64,000 nucleotides of DNA from NCBI GenBank assembly GCA_002474345.1, contig DKQD01000120.1, forward strand, positions 23,148 to 87,147, given 5' to 3'. Below, in pieces: positions 44,105 through 53,673 of the stretch. The translations under genes were made by a program, and so were the position numbers. Each line of letters opens with the position of its first letter. Position 1 is the first letter of the stretch. The stretch is from Bacteriovoracaceae bacterium UBA7317. Its GTDB lineage: Bacteria; Bdellovibrionota; Bacteriovoracia; Bacteriovoracales; Bacteriovoracaceae. Below the pieces are notes generated by a model. The model had not been told where the DNA came from. It saw nothing but the letters and a program-made list of their open reading frames with translations, and did not search any database.

Positions 44105-46174
44105 CTAATTGTTTTCAGGCCTTGGTAAAATTATTATCACTTTTGTGTAACTGTTCTTAACCGATTCGCATTTCAGAATTCCTCTCATATTTTCAACAAC
44201 ATTTTTTACTGTATAAAGACCGATTCCTTTCCCTTCGAACTTTGCGCTTGAAGGACTTCTCCAACCCTTTTCAAAGAGGTGGGGCAACTCATCTTCATGT
44301 AAGCCTATACCATTGTCTTCTATTACAATTGTGACTTTTTTTTCATCTAAATGACTTGAAATATTTATAATCAACTTTCTTTCGGGAAATGCAGAATATT
44401 TTATGCTATTTGAAACAATATTTGAAATAACCTGTTCTAAGAGTATTTCATCAGTGAGGACATGATTCTCTTGTAAATCGAATTTAAAAGTTCCCTCTAA
44501 TTCTCTAAGATTTCCTTGAAATTTCTTTTCAATTCTTTCTATTATATTCTTCAATGAAACCGTATGAAGGCCAATATCACCACTTATTGTAAAATTAAGA
44601 AACTGATCAATAATCCCTAAAGATTCTTTTGTTAATTCCCTCATATTTTTAAGATAAGAATCTGATTTTTCACCTTGTTCCCTATTTTTTTCCAACAATT
44701 CAAGGTTGGTTTTAATAGCAGCTATTGGGGATTTTAAGTCATGGGCCACAACATAATCGTACTCCCTAAGCTTTTTATTTTTTTCCTCCAAAACTCTTTT
44801 GGCCTGCTCTAGCTCCATCTTGTAATTGGTCATACTTTGGGCCACTTCATTATAGGCATAACCAATCAGGCCAACGGTGGTAAAAGGATCCTCAGGAGCC
44901 TTCACTCTATAATCTCTTTGCAGAGACTGGGCCTTCATAAAAAGAAGCATTTCAAAAAGTTCATTTTGGGCCTTATGCTCCGAAAGGTTAAGACCAATAA
45001 TTTCATCTTCCTTCTTAACTCTCATCGGGTAAAAATAATTTATCCCTTTTGCTATCAGGAAAGTAGTAATGAAAACAGGTATCCCGGATACGACAATACC
45101 TAGAGCTTGGACCCGAAGTTGCTCTAAAACACTTAAAGAGTTTTCTTTTAATACAGGGTCTGCAAAAAGAGCGACAGCAATCGTTCCCCAAATCCCGCCA
45201 CCAAGATGGACAGGTATGGCCCCTACAGCATCATCAATTTGAAGTTTTAAAAGAAGTTTTTCTATACTTATGACAATGATAGCAGCAATAGCTCCAATAA
45301 AAAAAATACTATCGGAGTTAAATACATTGGCCCCAGCTGTAACGCTTACCAGTCCACCTAAACAGGTATTAATTAATTGGTTTCCTGAAGGAACTCCCCA
45401 ATTTAAAAAAGAGGATATTAATAACCCCCATAAAAGACCAAAAGTTCCTCCCAAGAGTGTATTTAAAATTATTGGTCCAATTGAACTCGTGAGCCCCATT
45501 GTGCTCCCACCATTAAAACCAATCCAACCAACCCATAAAGCGAAAACGCCTAAAATCGCAAAAGGAAAATTGCTTCCATGAATTTCTCTTGGATTTCCAT
45601 CACGATCAAAGCGATTAAGCCTAGGCCCAATAACGAGAACTAAGGCCAATGCCACCCAACCTCCCGTGCTATGAACGACAGTTGAGCCGGCAAAATCTAA
45701 AAACCCCTTTTTGGCAAGCCAACCCCATTTTTCTCCAACCCAAAACCCTGACCATGAGAGGTTAACCACAAAAGGATAAAGAATAAAGGCCATCAATGAG
45801 ACAAAAATAAGAAAAGATTTAAATTTCATCCTCTCAGCAACAGCTCCTGAAACAATTGTTGCAGCCGTATTACAAAAAAGAGTCTGGAAAATAAAAAAGG
45901 CAACTAACGACGTATTTTCTGAGAAAAAAAGAAATAATTCCGTGTGAGGTCGAACACCTTCGTTAAAAAGGGGTGTCCCAAAAGCAAAGGCAAAACCAAA
46001 GGACCAAAATATAAAAAAAGACAGACTAAAATCTGAAAGGTTTTTCAAAGCAACGTTTATATTGTTTTTATTTCTGGTTAAACCACTCTCCAGAGCAAGG
46101 AACCCCAGTTGCATGAGAAGGACCAAACCAGAACAAATCATAACCCAAAAAATATCAATTTGTGTCTTTGCCAT
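44105..46174 (-). CDS. Ammonium transporter fused to histidine kinase (Amt-HK)
   Basis: A 689-residue fusion. Residues 1-385 are an Amt/Rh-type ammonium channel with eleven membrane segments. The twin-histidine pore is kept (His168 in S-T-V-V-H-S-T-G-G and His323 in P-V-H-L-G-G-G), as is the A-V-A-E-R-M-K motif. After a linker and coiled coil (400-470) comes a HisKA dimerisation helix with phospho-accepting His478 (V-A-H-D-L-K-S-P) and a full HATPase domain (I-V-S-N-S-I-K-Y, E-D-N-G-I-G-L, G-K-G-I-G-L-Y). Such fusions are described as ammonium sensors in other bacteria. No glnK or response regulator gene is adjacent, so its output partner is unknown. Confidence 0.93.
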   Translation of the reverse strand: MAKTQIDIFWVMICSGLVLLMQLGFLALESGLTRNKNNINVALKNLSDFSLSFFIFWSFGFAFAFGTPLFNEGVRPHTELFLFFSENTSLVAFFIFQTLFCNTAATIVSGAVAERMKFKSFLIFVSLMAFILYPFVVNLSWSGFWVGEKWGWLAKKGFLDFAGSTVVHSTGGWVALALVLVIGPRLNRFDRDGNPREIHGSNFPFAILGVFALWVGWIGFNGGSTMGLTSSIGPIILNTLLGGTFGLLWGLLISSFLNWGVPSGNQLINTCLGGLVSVTAGANVFNSDSIFFIGAIAAIIVISIEKLLLKLQIDDAVGAIPVHLGGGIWGTIAVALFADPVLKENSLSVLEQLRVQALGIVVSGIPVFITTFLIAKGINYFYPMRVKKEDEIIGLNLSEHKAQNELFEMLLFMKAQSLQRDYRVKAPEDPFTTVGLIGYAYNEVAQSMTNYKMELEQAKRVLEEKNKKLREYDYVVAHDLKSPIAAIKTNLELLEKNREQGEKSDSYLKNMRELTKESLGIIDQFLNFTISGDIGLHTVSLKNIIERIEKKFQGNLRELEGTFKFDLQENHVLTDEILLEQVISNIVSNSIKYSAFPERKLIINISSHLDEKKVTIVIEDNGIGLHEDELPHLFEKGWRSPSSAKFEGKGIGLYTVKNVVENMRGILKCESVKNSYTKVIIILPRPENN

Positions 46175-46308
46175 AGGCCTTCTATTTTAATCTCTAATCA
46201 AAAAAAGGGTTATATGAATAAAAAAAGGAAAATTTTACGACTTTTTCAAATCGTTCCTCTTTTAATTATTGATTTATTTTTTTTTAATAAGTGGTTTAGA
46301 ATAGAGTT

Positions 46309-47730
46309 ATGAAAAAAAAAAACTGTTTTACCAAACTAATTTATTCAACGAACTTTTTCCTGAGCATCATGCTTGGCCTTTCTTGTGTTGGCGCACCACC
46401 TCATGCCTTTTCAAAGACAGAGGAAATCAAGTTTCCTGATTCTTTTGAGTGGTGCGTAGCCACAGCAAGTCACCAAATAGAAGGCAATAACAAAGATAGT
46501 GATTGGTGGGAATTCGAGAGAAGAGGAAAAACAATCGAAAATGAGGATCGATCTACAAAGGCAACAGACCACTGGAATAGACTCGAGGAGGATACTCAGA
46601 TACTTGTTGACTTAGGTGTAAAAACCTACCGTTTCTCTCTCGAATGGGCGAAGATTGAACCACAACCTGGAAATTGGAACAAGGAAGCCTTAGAGCACTA
46701 TAAAAAAGAAATACTACTGTTGAAAAAAAACAATATTAAACCTTTTATCACTCTAAATCATTTTAGCATCCCCTATTGGTTTGCTAAAAAAGGAGGATGG
46801 ACCTCACCACAAGCCCCCCATTTTTTCAACCGCTATGTGAAAAAGGTTTTCGAAAACCTTGGCCATTTAGGTATTGAATCCTGGGTAACCTTTAACGAGC
46901 CCGTATGGAATTTAATTTCAGGTTATGTTTTAGGTGCTTTTCCCCCAGGCAAAAAGGATTTAAAGCTTTTGGCAGCACCAATTGTTGGTGTTGTGAAGTC
47001 ACACGCTTTGGCCTATAAAACTCTTCATAAAATAGCAAAAAAGAGAAATATTCCAATTAAAGTAGGTCTCGTTAAAGCACTCAACATTTTTGAAACGTTA
47101 AGAAAGTGGAACCCTCTGGACCACTATGCCCGTTCAATATTAGAAAGAGTTTATAATTTAAGTCTTTTAGAAGCCCTTCAAAAAGGCCGTTTAAAGTTTT
47201 CTTTTCCGACAATTGTAAATATGGATAAAGAATTAAAGGAAGCTAAAGGAACTTTAGATTTTTTAGGTGTTAATTTTTATACAAGGCTCTTTGTTAAATT
47301 TACTTTTTCGCCACCATTTATAAAAACCGAGACTGTTGCAGCTAAAGATAAAATAACAGAAATGCACTGGGAGATTTACCCTGAAGGTCTCTACAAAGTC
47401 GTAACGAAGGCCCATCAAATGTTTCCAAAGCTTCCTATCTTTATTTCAGAAAATGGCATTGCTGATAAAACAGATAAAAAGAGAATTCCTTTTATCAAGG
47501 ACCACCTCTATTACGTTTATAAACTTATCAAACAAAAAGTCCCAATCGTTGGCTATTGCTATTGGACACTTATTGATAATTTTGAATGGGCCCATGGTTA
47601 TAGACCTAGGTTTGGACTCTACGAATTGGATTTAAAAACACTTAGCAGAACCCCAAGACCTTCTGCAATTTTCTATAAAAATTTAATTAAAAAGAAAGGT
47701 TTTAGCTATGAAAAAAAAGGGTTTAAATAA
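46309..47730 (+). CDS. Secreted GH1 beta-glycosidase
   Basis: A 473-residue family 1 glycoside hydrolase with an export signal (about 8-35; a Cys26 is present but the lipobox is poor). The acid/base is Glu197 in T-F-N-E-P-V-W and the nucleophile Glu381 in I-S-E-N-G. Other GH1 marks are S-H-Q-I-E-G near residue 54, R-F-S-L-E-W near 108, N-F-Y-T-R near 322 and the W-x-x-x-D-N-F-E-W-A-H-G-Y region near the C-terminus. It is probably a beta-glucosidase or beta-galactosidase acting on short sugars outside the cytoplasm. The 3' end overlaps the GH31 gene by 23 bases, indicating coupled translation. Confidence 0.92.
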   Translation: MKKKNCFTKLIYSTNFFLSIMLGLSCVGAPPHAFSKTEEIKFPDSFEWCVATASHQIEGNNKDSDWWEFERRGKTIENEDRSTKATDHWNRLEEDTQILVDLGVKTYRFSLEWAKIEPQPGNWNKEALEHYKKEILLLKKNNIKPFITLNHFSIPYWFAKKGGWTSPQAPHFFNRYVKKVFENLGHLGIESWVTFNEPVWNLISGYVLGAFPPGKKDLKLLAAPIVGVVKSHALAYKTLHKIAKKRNIPIKVGLVKALNIFETLRKWNPLDHYARSILERVYNLSLLEALQKGRLKFSFPTIVNMDKELKEAKGTLDFLGVNFYTRLFVKFTFSPPFIKTETVAAKDKITEMHWEIYPEGLYKVVTKAHQMFPKLPIFISENGIADKTDKKRIPFIKDHLYYVYKLIKQKVPIVGYCYWTLIDNFEWAHGYRPRFGLYELDLKTLSRTPRPSAIFYKNLIKKKGFSYEKKGFK

Positions 47731-49888
47731 AGTACTTCTAACCTTACTCATTCTTTTTACAAGCTGCACAGAACCCTATTTTAAAAAGTTAAAAATAGAA
47801 ATAAACTCCACGAATATTGTTGACCCTATAAATGAAAATCCAAATAACCTCACATTTAATTTAGACAATAAAAACTTATCAATTGGTGAGTTTATAAGCT
47901 TTTCTTTGAGTTCATCTTTTCTTTCCGCTTCCAATGGATCTCAAACACAAAAGTATAGAATGGGAACCTTCAAACTAAAAGATGATAAAAAGTTTTTCTG
48001 CTCAAATCAAACACTTGATAATATTATAAGAAGATCTAATGATTCTCTTGTTTTAAAAGGGAAAGTCTATGGGGATCAATGCCTGGCCAGCTATAAACTT
48101 AGCTTTAAGTTGATTCATAAAAACCAGCTGAACTGGAAACTGACATTTGAAGAAAACGGGGAAAATATAAAACTTAACCGCACTTTTTTTAAATTTAATA
48201 AAGAAGAAAAAGAAAAACTCTATGGGCTGGGGGAACAGTTTAGCCACCTTCAACTAAATGGACTCAAAATTCCTCTTTTAACAGAAGAACAAGGTATTGG
48301 CCGCGGTGACTTTCCTATTACCTGGGGAGCAGAAATAATGGCAGGGGCCGGTGGTCATGAGTTTTCAACTTATGCTCCTATTCCTTTTTTATTATCTCAC
48401 TCAACTAAGCCTAAAGGCTACTTTTTCGAAAACAAATCATTTAGCGTCATGGACTTAACTGCTGAAGATGAAATAAAGTTTGAGGTTAGGGAAAAAGACC
48501 TTTCTGGAACCATTTGGAAAGGCGAAAACCTCTTTCAAATCTTAGAGCAATACACTTTAAAAACAGGCCGCTTTCCAAATCTCCCTGAATGGGCCTACGG
48601 AACATGGTTAGGAATGCAAGGTGGAAGAGAAAAAGTTTTAAAAGAAGTCAGACTTGCCAAAAAAGAAGGAAATCCAATCACAGCACTATGGATCCAAGAT
48701 TGGGTTGGAAAAAGACAAACTTATTTTGGATCAAGACTTTTTTGGAATTGGGAATCAGACAAAAAGTCTTATCCTGACTTTAAAAAATTCTGCGACAAAT
48801 TATGGCGTGAAGGCGTTGCAGTTTTGGGTTATATAAACCCTTATCTTGCAGACAATGGGAACCTATACAATATAGCAAAAAAAAAGGGCTACTTTGTTAA
48901 AAATCAAAAAGGTAAGGACTACAGGATCGAAACACCAGGCTTTGATGCCTTTATTATTGATCTTACCAATCCAAAGGCCTATGAATGGCTTAAAGAAGTG
49001 ATTAAAAATAATCTCATTGAACAGGGCCTAAGAGGTTGGATGGCAGACTTTGGTGAATGGCTTCCAATGGATAGCGTCCTTTTTTCTGGAATTAGCGCTG
49101 AGCTTTACCATAATGATTACCCTGTTATTTGGGCAAAACTTAATAGAGAGGCCATCAAAGAAGCTGGTATGGAAGGAAAAATTGTCTTCTTTACTAGGTC
49201 TGGCTTTAGCTACTCAAATAAATACAGCACACTATTTTGGGAAGGTGATCAAATGGTCAGTTTTGATCGTCACGATGGTCTTCCCTCAACTATTGTAGGC
49301 CTATTATCATCTGGTCTAAGTGGTATCAGCTTAAATCATAGTGATGTTGGGGGGTACACCACTATAAATAACCCTATTATAAAGTACTATAGATCAGAGG
49401 AGCTTTTTCTTAGATGGGCTGAGCTTAATGCTTTTACACCAATCTTTAGGACTCATGAGGGAAATAGGCCGACAAAAAATCACCAGCCTTACTCTAGCAT
49501 TGAAACAAGGAAAAAATTCGCGCGCTATGGCAAAATGCACTTTGCCCTTAAAAATTATCTAAAGTTTTATGTCAATGAAGCCGCCCAAAAAGGTCTTCCG
49601 GTTGTAAGGCCCCTCTTCCTTCACTATCCACAAGACAAAAAGACCTTTGACTTAAAAAAGCAGTTCCTTTTAGGAGAAGACATCCTTGTTTTACCTGTCC
49701 TTGAGTCTAGACAAATATTAGTCAAAGGTTACCTACCCAAAGGAAAATGGAGGCATTTATTTTTAAATAAGGTATATTACGGATCTAAAACAATTGAAAT
49801 CAAAGCTCCGCTAGGTACTCCAGCAGTTTTTATACGTGAGGACAGTGTTTGGAAAAAAGAGCTCTTAACCAAGTTTCTTCAATTGTAA
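47708..49888 (+). CDS. GH31 sulfoquinovosidase-like lipoprotein (YihQ family)
   Basis: A 726-residue GH31 glycosidase with a lipoprotein signal (F-T-S-C, Cys20). Its closest match in my memory is E. coli YihQ, which releases sulfoquinovose from plant and algal sulfolipid derivatives. All residues known for YihQ are present at a constant offset of 42: Q304, Q330, R343, W346 and Y550 of the sulfonate-recognition QQRWY set, nucleophile Asp447 in W-M-A-D-F-G-E and acid/base Asp514 in E-G-D-Q. YihQ is cytoplasmic; this form is exported and lipid-anchored. No sulfoglycolysis genes are in the window. The start overlaps the GH1 stop by 23 bases. Confidence 0.88.
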   Translation: MKKKGLNKVLLTLLILFTSCTEPYFKKLKIEINSTNIVDPINENPNNLTFNLDNKNLSIGEFISFSLSSSFLSASNGSQTQKYRMGTFKLKDDKKFFCSNQTLDNIIRRSNDSLVLKGKVYGDQCLASYKLSFKLIHKNQLNWKLTFEENGENIKLNRTFFKFNKEEKEKLYGLGEQFSHLQLNGLKIPLLTEEQGIGRGDFPITWGAEIMAGAGGHEFSTYAPIPFLLSHSTKPKGYFFENKSFSVMDLTAEDEIKFEVREKDLSGTIWKGENLFQILEQYTLKTGRFPNLPEWAYGTWLGMQGGREKVLKEVRLAKKEGNPITALWIQDWVGKRQTYFGSRLFWNWESDKKSYPDFKKFCDKLWREGVAVLGYINPYLADNGNLYNIAKKKGYFVKNQKGKDYRIETPGFDAFIIDLTNPKAYEWLKEVIKNNLIEQGLRGWMADFGEWLPMDSVLFSGISAELYHNDYPVIWAKLNREAIKEAGMEGKIVFFTRSGFSYSNKYSTLFWEGDQMVSFDRHDGLPSTIVGLLSSGLSGISLNHSDVGGYTTINNPIIKYYRSEELFLRWAELNAFTPIFRTHEGNRPTKNHQPYSSIETRKKFARYGKMHFALKNYLKFYVNEAAQKGLPVVRPLFLHYPQDKKTFDLKKQFLLGEDILVLPVLESRQILVKGYLPKGKWRHLFLNKVYYGSKTIEIKAPLGTPAVFIREDSVWKKELLTKFLQL

Positions 49889-49906
49889 ATATCCTATAAA
49901 GGAAAA

Positions 49907-51394
49907 ATGATGAAAGAACCTTATGCTATCCATTGGTTTAGACGGGACTTGCGCGTTCCTGGTAATGAAATCCTCGATTGGTTAAGGCAAAAGTATAAGG
50001 GCAGGGTTATAGGTTTATTTTGCTTCGATAAATTATTCTTATCAAGGAAAGATTTTTCTTGTAACAGATTTCAGTTTTTTTTAGAAACCCTTAAATCACT
50101 CAAAAAAGATTTGCGAAAAATGGGAGGTGACTTGCTCCTCTTAGATACAGGACCCCTGGAATCTTTTGATGAAATTTTCAAAGTATTAAAACAAAATAAT
50201 ATTGAGCTTCCAGAAACAATTTCATGGAATAGGGATTATGAGCCTTTTGCTTTAAAAAGAGACCGAAAAATGATCTCCTTTTTTAAAGAAATGGAAGTCT
50301 CTACTTACAATGGCCGAGACCATCTCATAATTGAACCTCACGAAATCACCAAAGGTTCAAAAGGGGACGAAGGTTATAAGGTTTACACCCCTTTTTACAA
50401 TAAATGGATACAAAAATTTCAAGAAGAAAGCATTCAAACAAGAATAACTTTCCAAAAGAGATCATTGAGTCTTGTAAAAGAAATTTCTCATGGAAAATAT
50501 CCTAAATTATTTTCACTCACATGGACAAAGCTTTTAAAAAATAAAAATAAGTTCCCAGACTACCTAGAAAAATACATAGAGCAAAATAAAAAAGCAGTCA
50601 CGATCTCGATCCCAAAAGCTGGAAATCTAGAAGCTTTTGAATTACTTCGGTCCTTTAGCTCTAGAGTCAAAAACTATACTTCAGATAGAGATTTCCCTTC
50701 TATAAAAGGAACATCAGGCCTTTCTCTTTTTTTGAAAAATGGATCAATATCAACAGGCCAGATTGTCAGCTTTTTAAATTTAAACCCTTTTGATAAAAAT
50801 GCCCATCCAGGAAAAGTTACTTTTTTAAAAGAAATTGTTTGGAGAGAATTTTATTACCACATTCTCTTTCACTTTCCTTACGTGGAAAAGGAAGCTTTTA
50901 AACCGTCTTACCGGACTATCTCTTGGAGTAATAATAAAACCCATTTCAAAGCCTGGAAAGAGGGTCAAACAGGCTTTCCCATTGTTGACGCAGGAATGAG
51001 GCAACTCAGGCAGACAGGTTGGATGCATAACAGAGTTCGAATGATCGTTGCCAGTTTCTTAACAAAGGACCTTCTTATTGATTGGAAGTGGGGGGAAAAA
51101 TATTTTATGGAACAGCTTTTAGATGGTGACCTTGCCCCTAATAATGGTGGATGGCAATGGGCCGCTTCTACCGGCTGTGACTCTCAGCCTTATTTTAGAA
51201 TTTTCAACCCTTGGACCCAAGGTCAAAAATTTGACCCAGATGCAGAGTACATAAAAAAGTATATTCCAGAGCTAAAAGAATTTAGTCCAAAAGAAATTCA
51301 CTCGGGTAAGGTTAGTCATAAATCTTATCCTAATCCAATAGTTGATCACAAAGTTCAAAGAGAAAAGGCCCTAAAATTATATAAAGAGCTATAA
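49907..51394 (+). CDS. phrB: Deoxyribodipyrimidine photolyase (cryptochrome/photolyase family)
   Basis: A 495-residue light-dependent DNA repair enzyme. The N-terminal alpha/beta antenna-binding domain begins I-H-W-F-R-R-D-L-R. The helical FAD domain carries W-R-E-F-Y-Y-H near residue 308, the hallmark F-P-I-V-D-A-G-M-R-Q-L near 355 and G-W-M-H-N-R-V-R-M near 370. W-K-W-G-E-K-Y, then D-G-D-L-A-P-N-N-G-G-W-Q-W follow. This pattern is that of class I CPD photolyases. Two adjacent ATGs (49907, 49910) both follow AAAGGA; the second has the better spacing. The gene is 18 bases after the GH31 gene and probably in the same transcript. Confidence 0.95.
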   Translation: MMKEPYAIHWFRRDLRVPGNEILDWLRQKYKGRVIGLFCFDKLFLSRKDFSCNRFQFFLETLKSLKKDLRKMGGDLLLLDTGPLESFDEIFKVLKQNNIELPETISWNRDYEPFALKRDRKMISFFKEMEVSTYNGRDHLIIEPHEITKGSKGDEGYKVYTPFYNKWIQKFQEESIQTRITFQKRSLSLVKEISHGKYPKLFSLTWTKLLKNKNKFPDYLEKYIEQNKKAVTISIPKAGNLEAFELLRSFSSRVKNYTSDRDFPSIKGTSGLSLFLKNGSISTGQIVSFLNLNPFDKNAHPGKVTFLKEIVWREFYYHILFHFPYVEKEAFKPSYRTISWSNNKTHFKAWKEGQTGFPIVDAGMRQLRQTGWMHNRVRMIVASFLTKDLLIDWKWGEKYFMEQLLDGDLAPNNGGWQWAASTGCDSQPYFRIFNPWTQGQKFDPDAEYIKKYIPELKEFSPKEIHSGKVSHKSYPNPIVDHKVQREKALKLYKEL

Positions 51395-51485
51395 ACTCCC
51401 ATATTGTAAGACAATTTACACTTGCCACAACTCAAAAACCAAATTTTAATTAGAGTATCCCTTGCAAAAAAGGAGACTTAAAAAA

Positions 51486-53210
51486 ATGACCAGCTCATTA
51501 CAGCCCCATCAAAGCGCCAGAAAAGACCTTCAAAAATGGAGGGAAAAATTAAAAGAAAACTTTTATGATTTAGATTCGTCTTTCCATCATTCTCTTAAAA
51601 TGGCGATTCCAAAAAAATTTGAGGAACTTCATCCGTCCCTCTCTAGTTACGGAAAGTTAGTTTTTGAAAAATTAGAAAAGCTTGTCAATGAAAATGACCT
51701 ATTTATAAATAACCCCAGGCTTGAAAGCTATGATGAAATTGGACAAAGTGATCAGAGAGTCATTCACCATCCTCTTTATCATCAAACAGGAGACCTTATC
51801 TACAAAAGCGGGATGATGAAAAAAATGAGCTCGCCAGGTGGGCTTCTACCTTCCCTTGCTTATTTTTACCTCTCCTCCCATGCTGGAGAAGCTGGTCATC
51901 ATTGCCCCATTGCCTGCTCAGCTGGTATTATTAGGATCCTACAAAAAGTTCCCGACTTTCCAAAAAAACAGTTTTTTCTTGAAAAGTTAACAGAGTCTTC
52001 TTTTGAAACAAATTTCACAGGGGCCCAATTTCTCACTGAAATACAGGGAGGATCTGACGTTGGTAAAAATGCCACTTTTGCCACCCAAGATGAAAAAAAT
52101 GACTGGAGGATTCACGGAGAAAAATGGTTCTGTTCAAATGCTAATGCAGAACTCATTTTACTTACAGCACGTTATGATCAAAATATTAAAGGAACGAAAG
52201 GCCTAGGACTTTTTTTAATTCCACAGAAACTGGAAAACGGCCAAACGAATTCTTATACTTTAAGGCAACTTAAAAACAAAATAGGAACAAGGGCCATGGC
52301 CAGTGCTGAAATAGACTTTGAAGGTGCACTCGCATGGCCTGTTGGTAAAATTGAGGATGGTTTTTCTCTCGTAATGGAAAATGTTCTTCACATTTCAAGA
52401 ATCTTCAATACTTTTACTTGCCTTGGAATGGGAAAAAGAGCATATCAAGTTGCAAAAACTTACGCTCATAATAGAAAGGCTTTTGGAAAAAGTATTGATC
52501 AATACCCGCTTATTCAAGAAACTCTTGCTGACATGAGAGTAGAACAATTGGCCCTCATGAGTTTTATTATAAAAACAACTTCCCTCCAGGACCAACACGA
52601 TACAGGTGAATTGATTACGCCTGAAAACAAACTCCTCTTAAGGATTATGGTTAACCTCAATAAATATATTTCTTCTCTATGGTCATTAGAGCATATTCAC
52701 AGGGCAATAGATATACTTGGTGGAAATGGTGCCATTGAGACTTTTTCACCACTTCCAAGACTTTTAAGAGATAGCATAGTTTGTGAAAATTGGGAAGGAA
52801 CTCACAACACTCTTAGAATGCAGATTCTAAGGGATATCGAACGCTACAAAATCGATTCTATTTTTGTTTCATACCTTGAAAACGAAATACCAAAACTGTC
52901 AAAGGCGTATCAGAAAAAATTTATGGAATATCTAGAAGCTCTAAAGAACGACCTCTCTTGGTTTAAAAATCAAACTCCTTACGACAAATCCTTTTTTATT
53001 AAAGAAATAACAAACCACCTTTCTTTTTTAGGCATGGCCTTCTCGCTTGGCCTAGAAGCAACTCATCAAAAAGAAACGGGAGAAAAAGGAGTCAAAGAGA
53101 AAGCGCTGGATTTTTTCACGAATAAATATTTAAGTAAAAGGGAAAAACTTATAGAAATTGGAGACCATATTAGACTGGAGGATTTTCTCGAGATCACAAA
53201 AGGCAATTAA
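51486..53210 (+). CDS. AidB-like acyl-CoA dehydrogenase
   Basis: A 574-residue flavoprotein of the acyl-CoA dehydrogenase family, closest to the AidB branch. Features: T-E-I-Q-G-G-S-D-V (near residue 180), which matches the AidB variant of the FAD-binding motif, W-F-C-S-N-A-N, the R-K-A-F-G-K-S-I-D-Q-Y-P motif near 330 and the terminal W-E-G-T-H-N catalytic-region pattern near 440. A helical C-terminal extension of about 120 residues is unusual for short-chain enzymes but typical of AidB-like ones. It may oxidise acyl-CoA or protect DNA. ATG at 51486 is preferred over the TTG at 51462 because AAAGGAG lies between them. Confidence 0.88.
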   Translation: MTSSLQPHQSARKDLQKWREKLKENFYDLDSSFHHSLKMAIPKKFEELHPSLSSYGKLVFEKLEKLVNENDLFINNPRLESYDEIGQSDQRVIHHPLYHQTGDLIYKSGMMKKMSSPGGLLPSLAYFYLSSHAGEAGHHCPIACSAGIIRILQKVPDFPKKQFFLEKLTESSFETNFTGAQFLTEIQGGSDVGKNATFATQDEKNDWRIHGEKWFCSNANAELILLTARYDQNIKGTKGLGLFLIPQKLENGQTNSYTLRQLKNKIGTRAMASAEIDFEGALAWPVGKIEDGFSLVMENVLHISRIFNTFTCLGMGKRAYQVAKTYAHNRKAFGKSIDQYPLIQETLADMRVEQLALMSFIIKTTSLQDQHDTGELITPENKLLLRIMVNLNKYISSLWSLEHIHRAIDILGGNGAIETFSPLPRLLRDSIVCENWEGTHNTLRMQILRDIERYKIDSIFVSYLENEIPKLSKAYQKKFMEYLEALKNDLSWFKNQTPYDKSFFIKEITNHLSFLGMAFSLGLEATHQKETGEKGVKEKALDFFTNKYLSKREKLIEIGDHIRLEDFLEITKGN

Positions 53211-53575
53211 GCATCTCCAAATTTAAAAAGAAGCGACTTTACCTTTTTTTCTGTAACCGGCTTATTGAGCCATCCTTTTACACAACTATGGGACTTTAAA
53301 CTGTCTGCTAGTTTTTCCTCAAGGTGAGATGAGCAAATTACGGTTGGTATTTTTCGAAGGTTCTCGTCCTCATCCTGGCTTTTTACAAATTGTGCTCCAT
53401 CCATATCCGGCATATTCATATCACAAATAATAAGGTCAAAAGACGTATCGTGCCTCAAAATATCATGGGCATGACTCCCGCTCTTAGCTTCTAATACATG
53501 GTGCCCATACTTTTCAAAAGTCATTTTGATTTTTGCCCGAGTTGTTTCAGAGTCATCAATTGTTAAAATTCTCAA
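53207..53575 (-). CDS. Single-domain response regulator
   Basis: A 122-residue receiver with acid pair Asp7/Asp8, phosphorylation site Asp52 in I-I-C-D-M-N-M-P, switch Ser82/Ser83 and Lys105 in LNKP. No output domain. It is more distant from the 19825 and 31707 receivers than those are from each other. It ends on the same TTAA as the convergent acyl-CoA dehydrogenase, so the stop codons overlap by 3 bases. No kinase gene is adjacent; the Amt-kinase or CheA-like proteins are candidates only. Confidence 0.9.
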   Translation of the reverse strand: MRILTIDDSETTRAKIKMTFEKYGHHVLEAKSGSHAHDILRHDTSFDLIICDMNMPDMDGAQFVKSQDEDENLRKIPTVICSSHLEEKLADSLKSHSCVKGWLNKPVTEKKVKSLLFKFGDA

Positions 53576-53673
53576 GCTCTAACTCCATTTAGATCGGAAC
53601 CTATCCAATAATTTAATCAAAACTTTAATCTTTATTTATACTTTACATTATTAGGATCATTCTACATTTAAAC

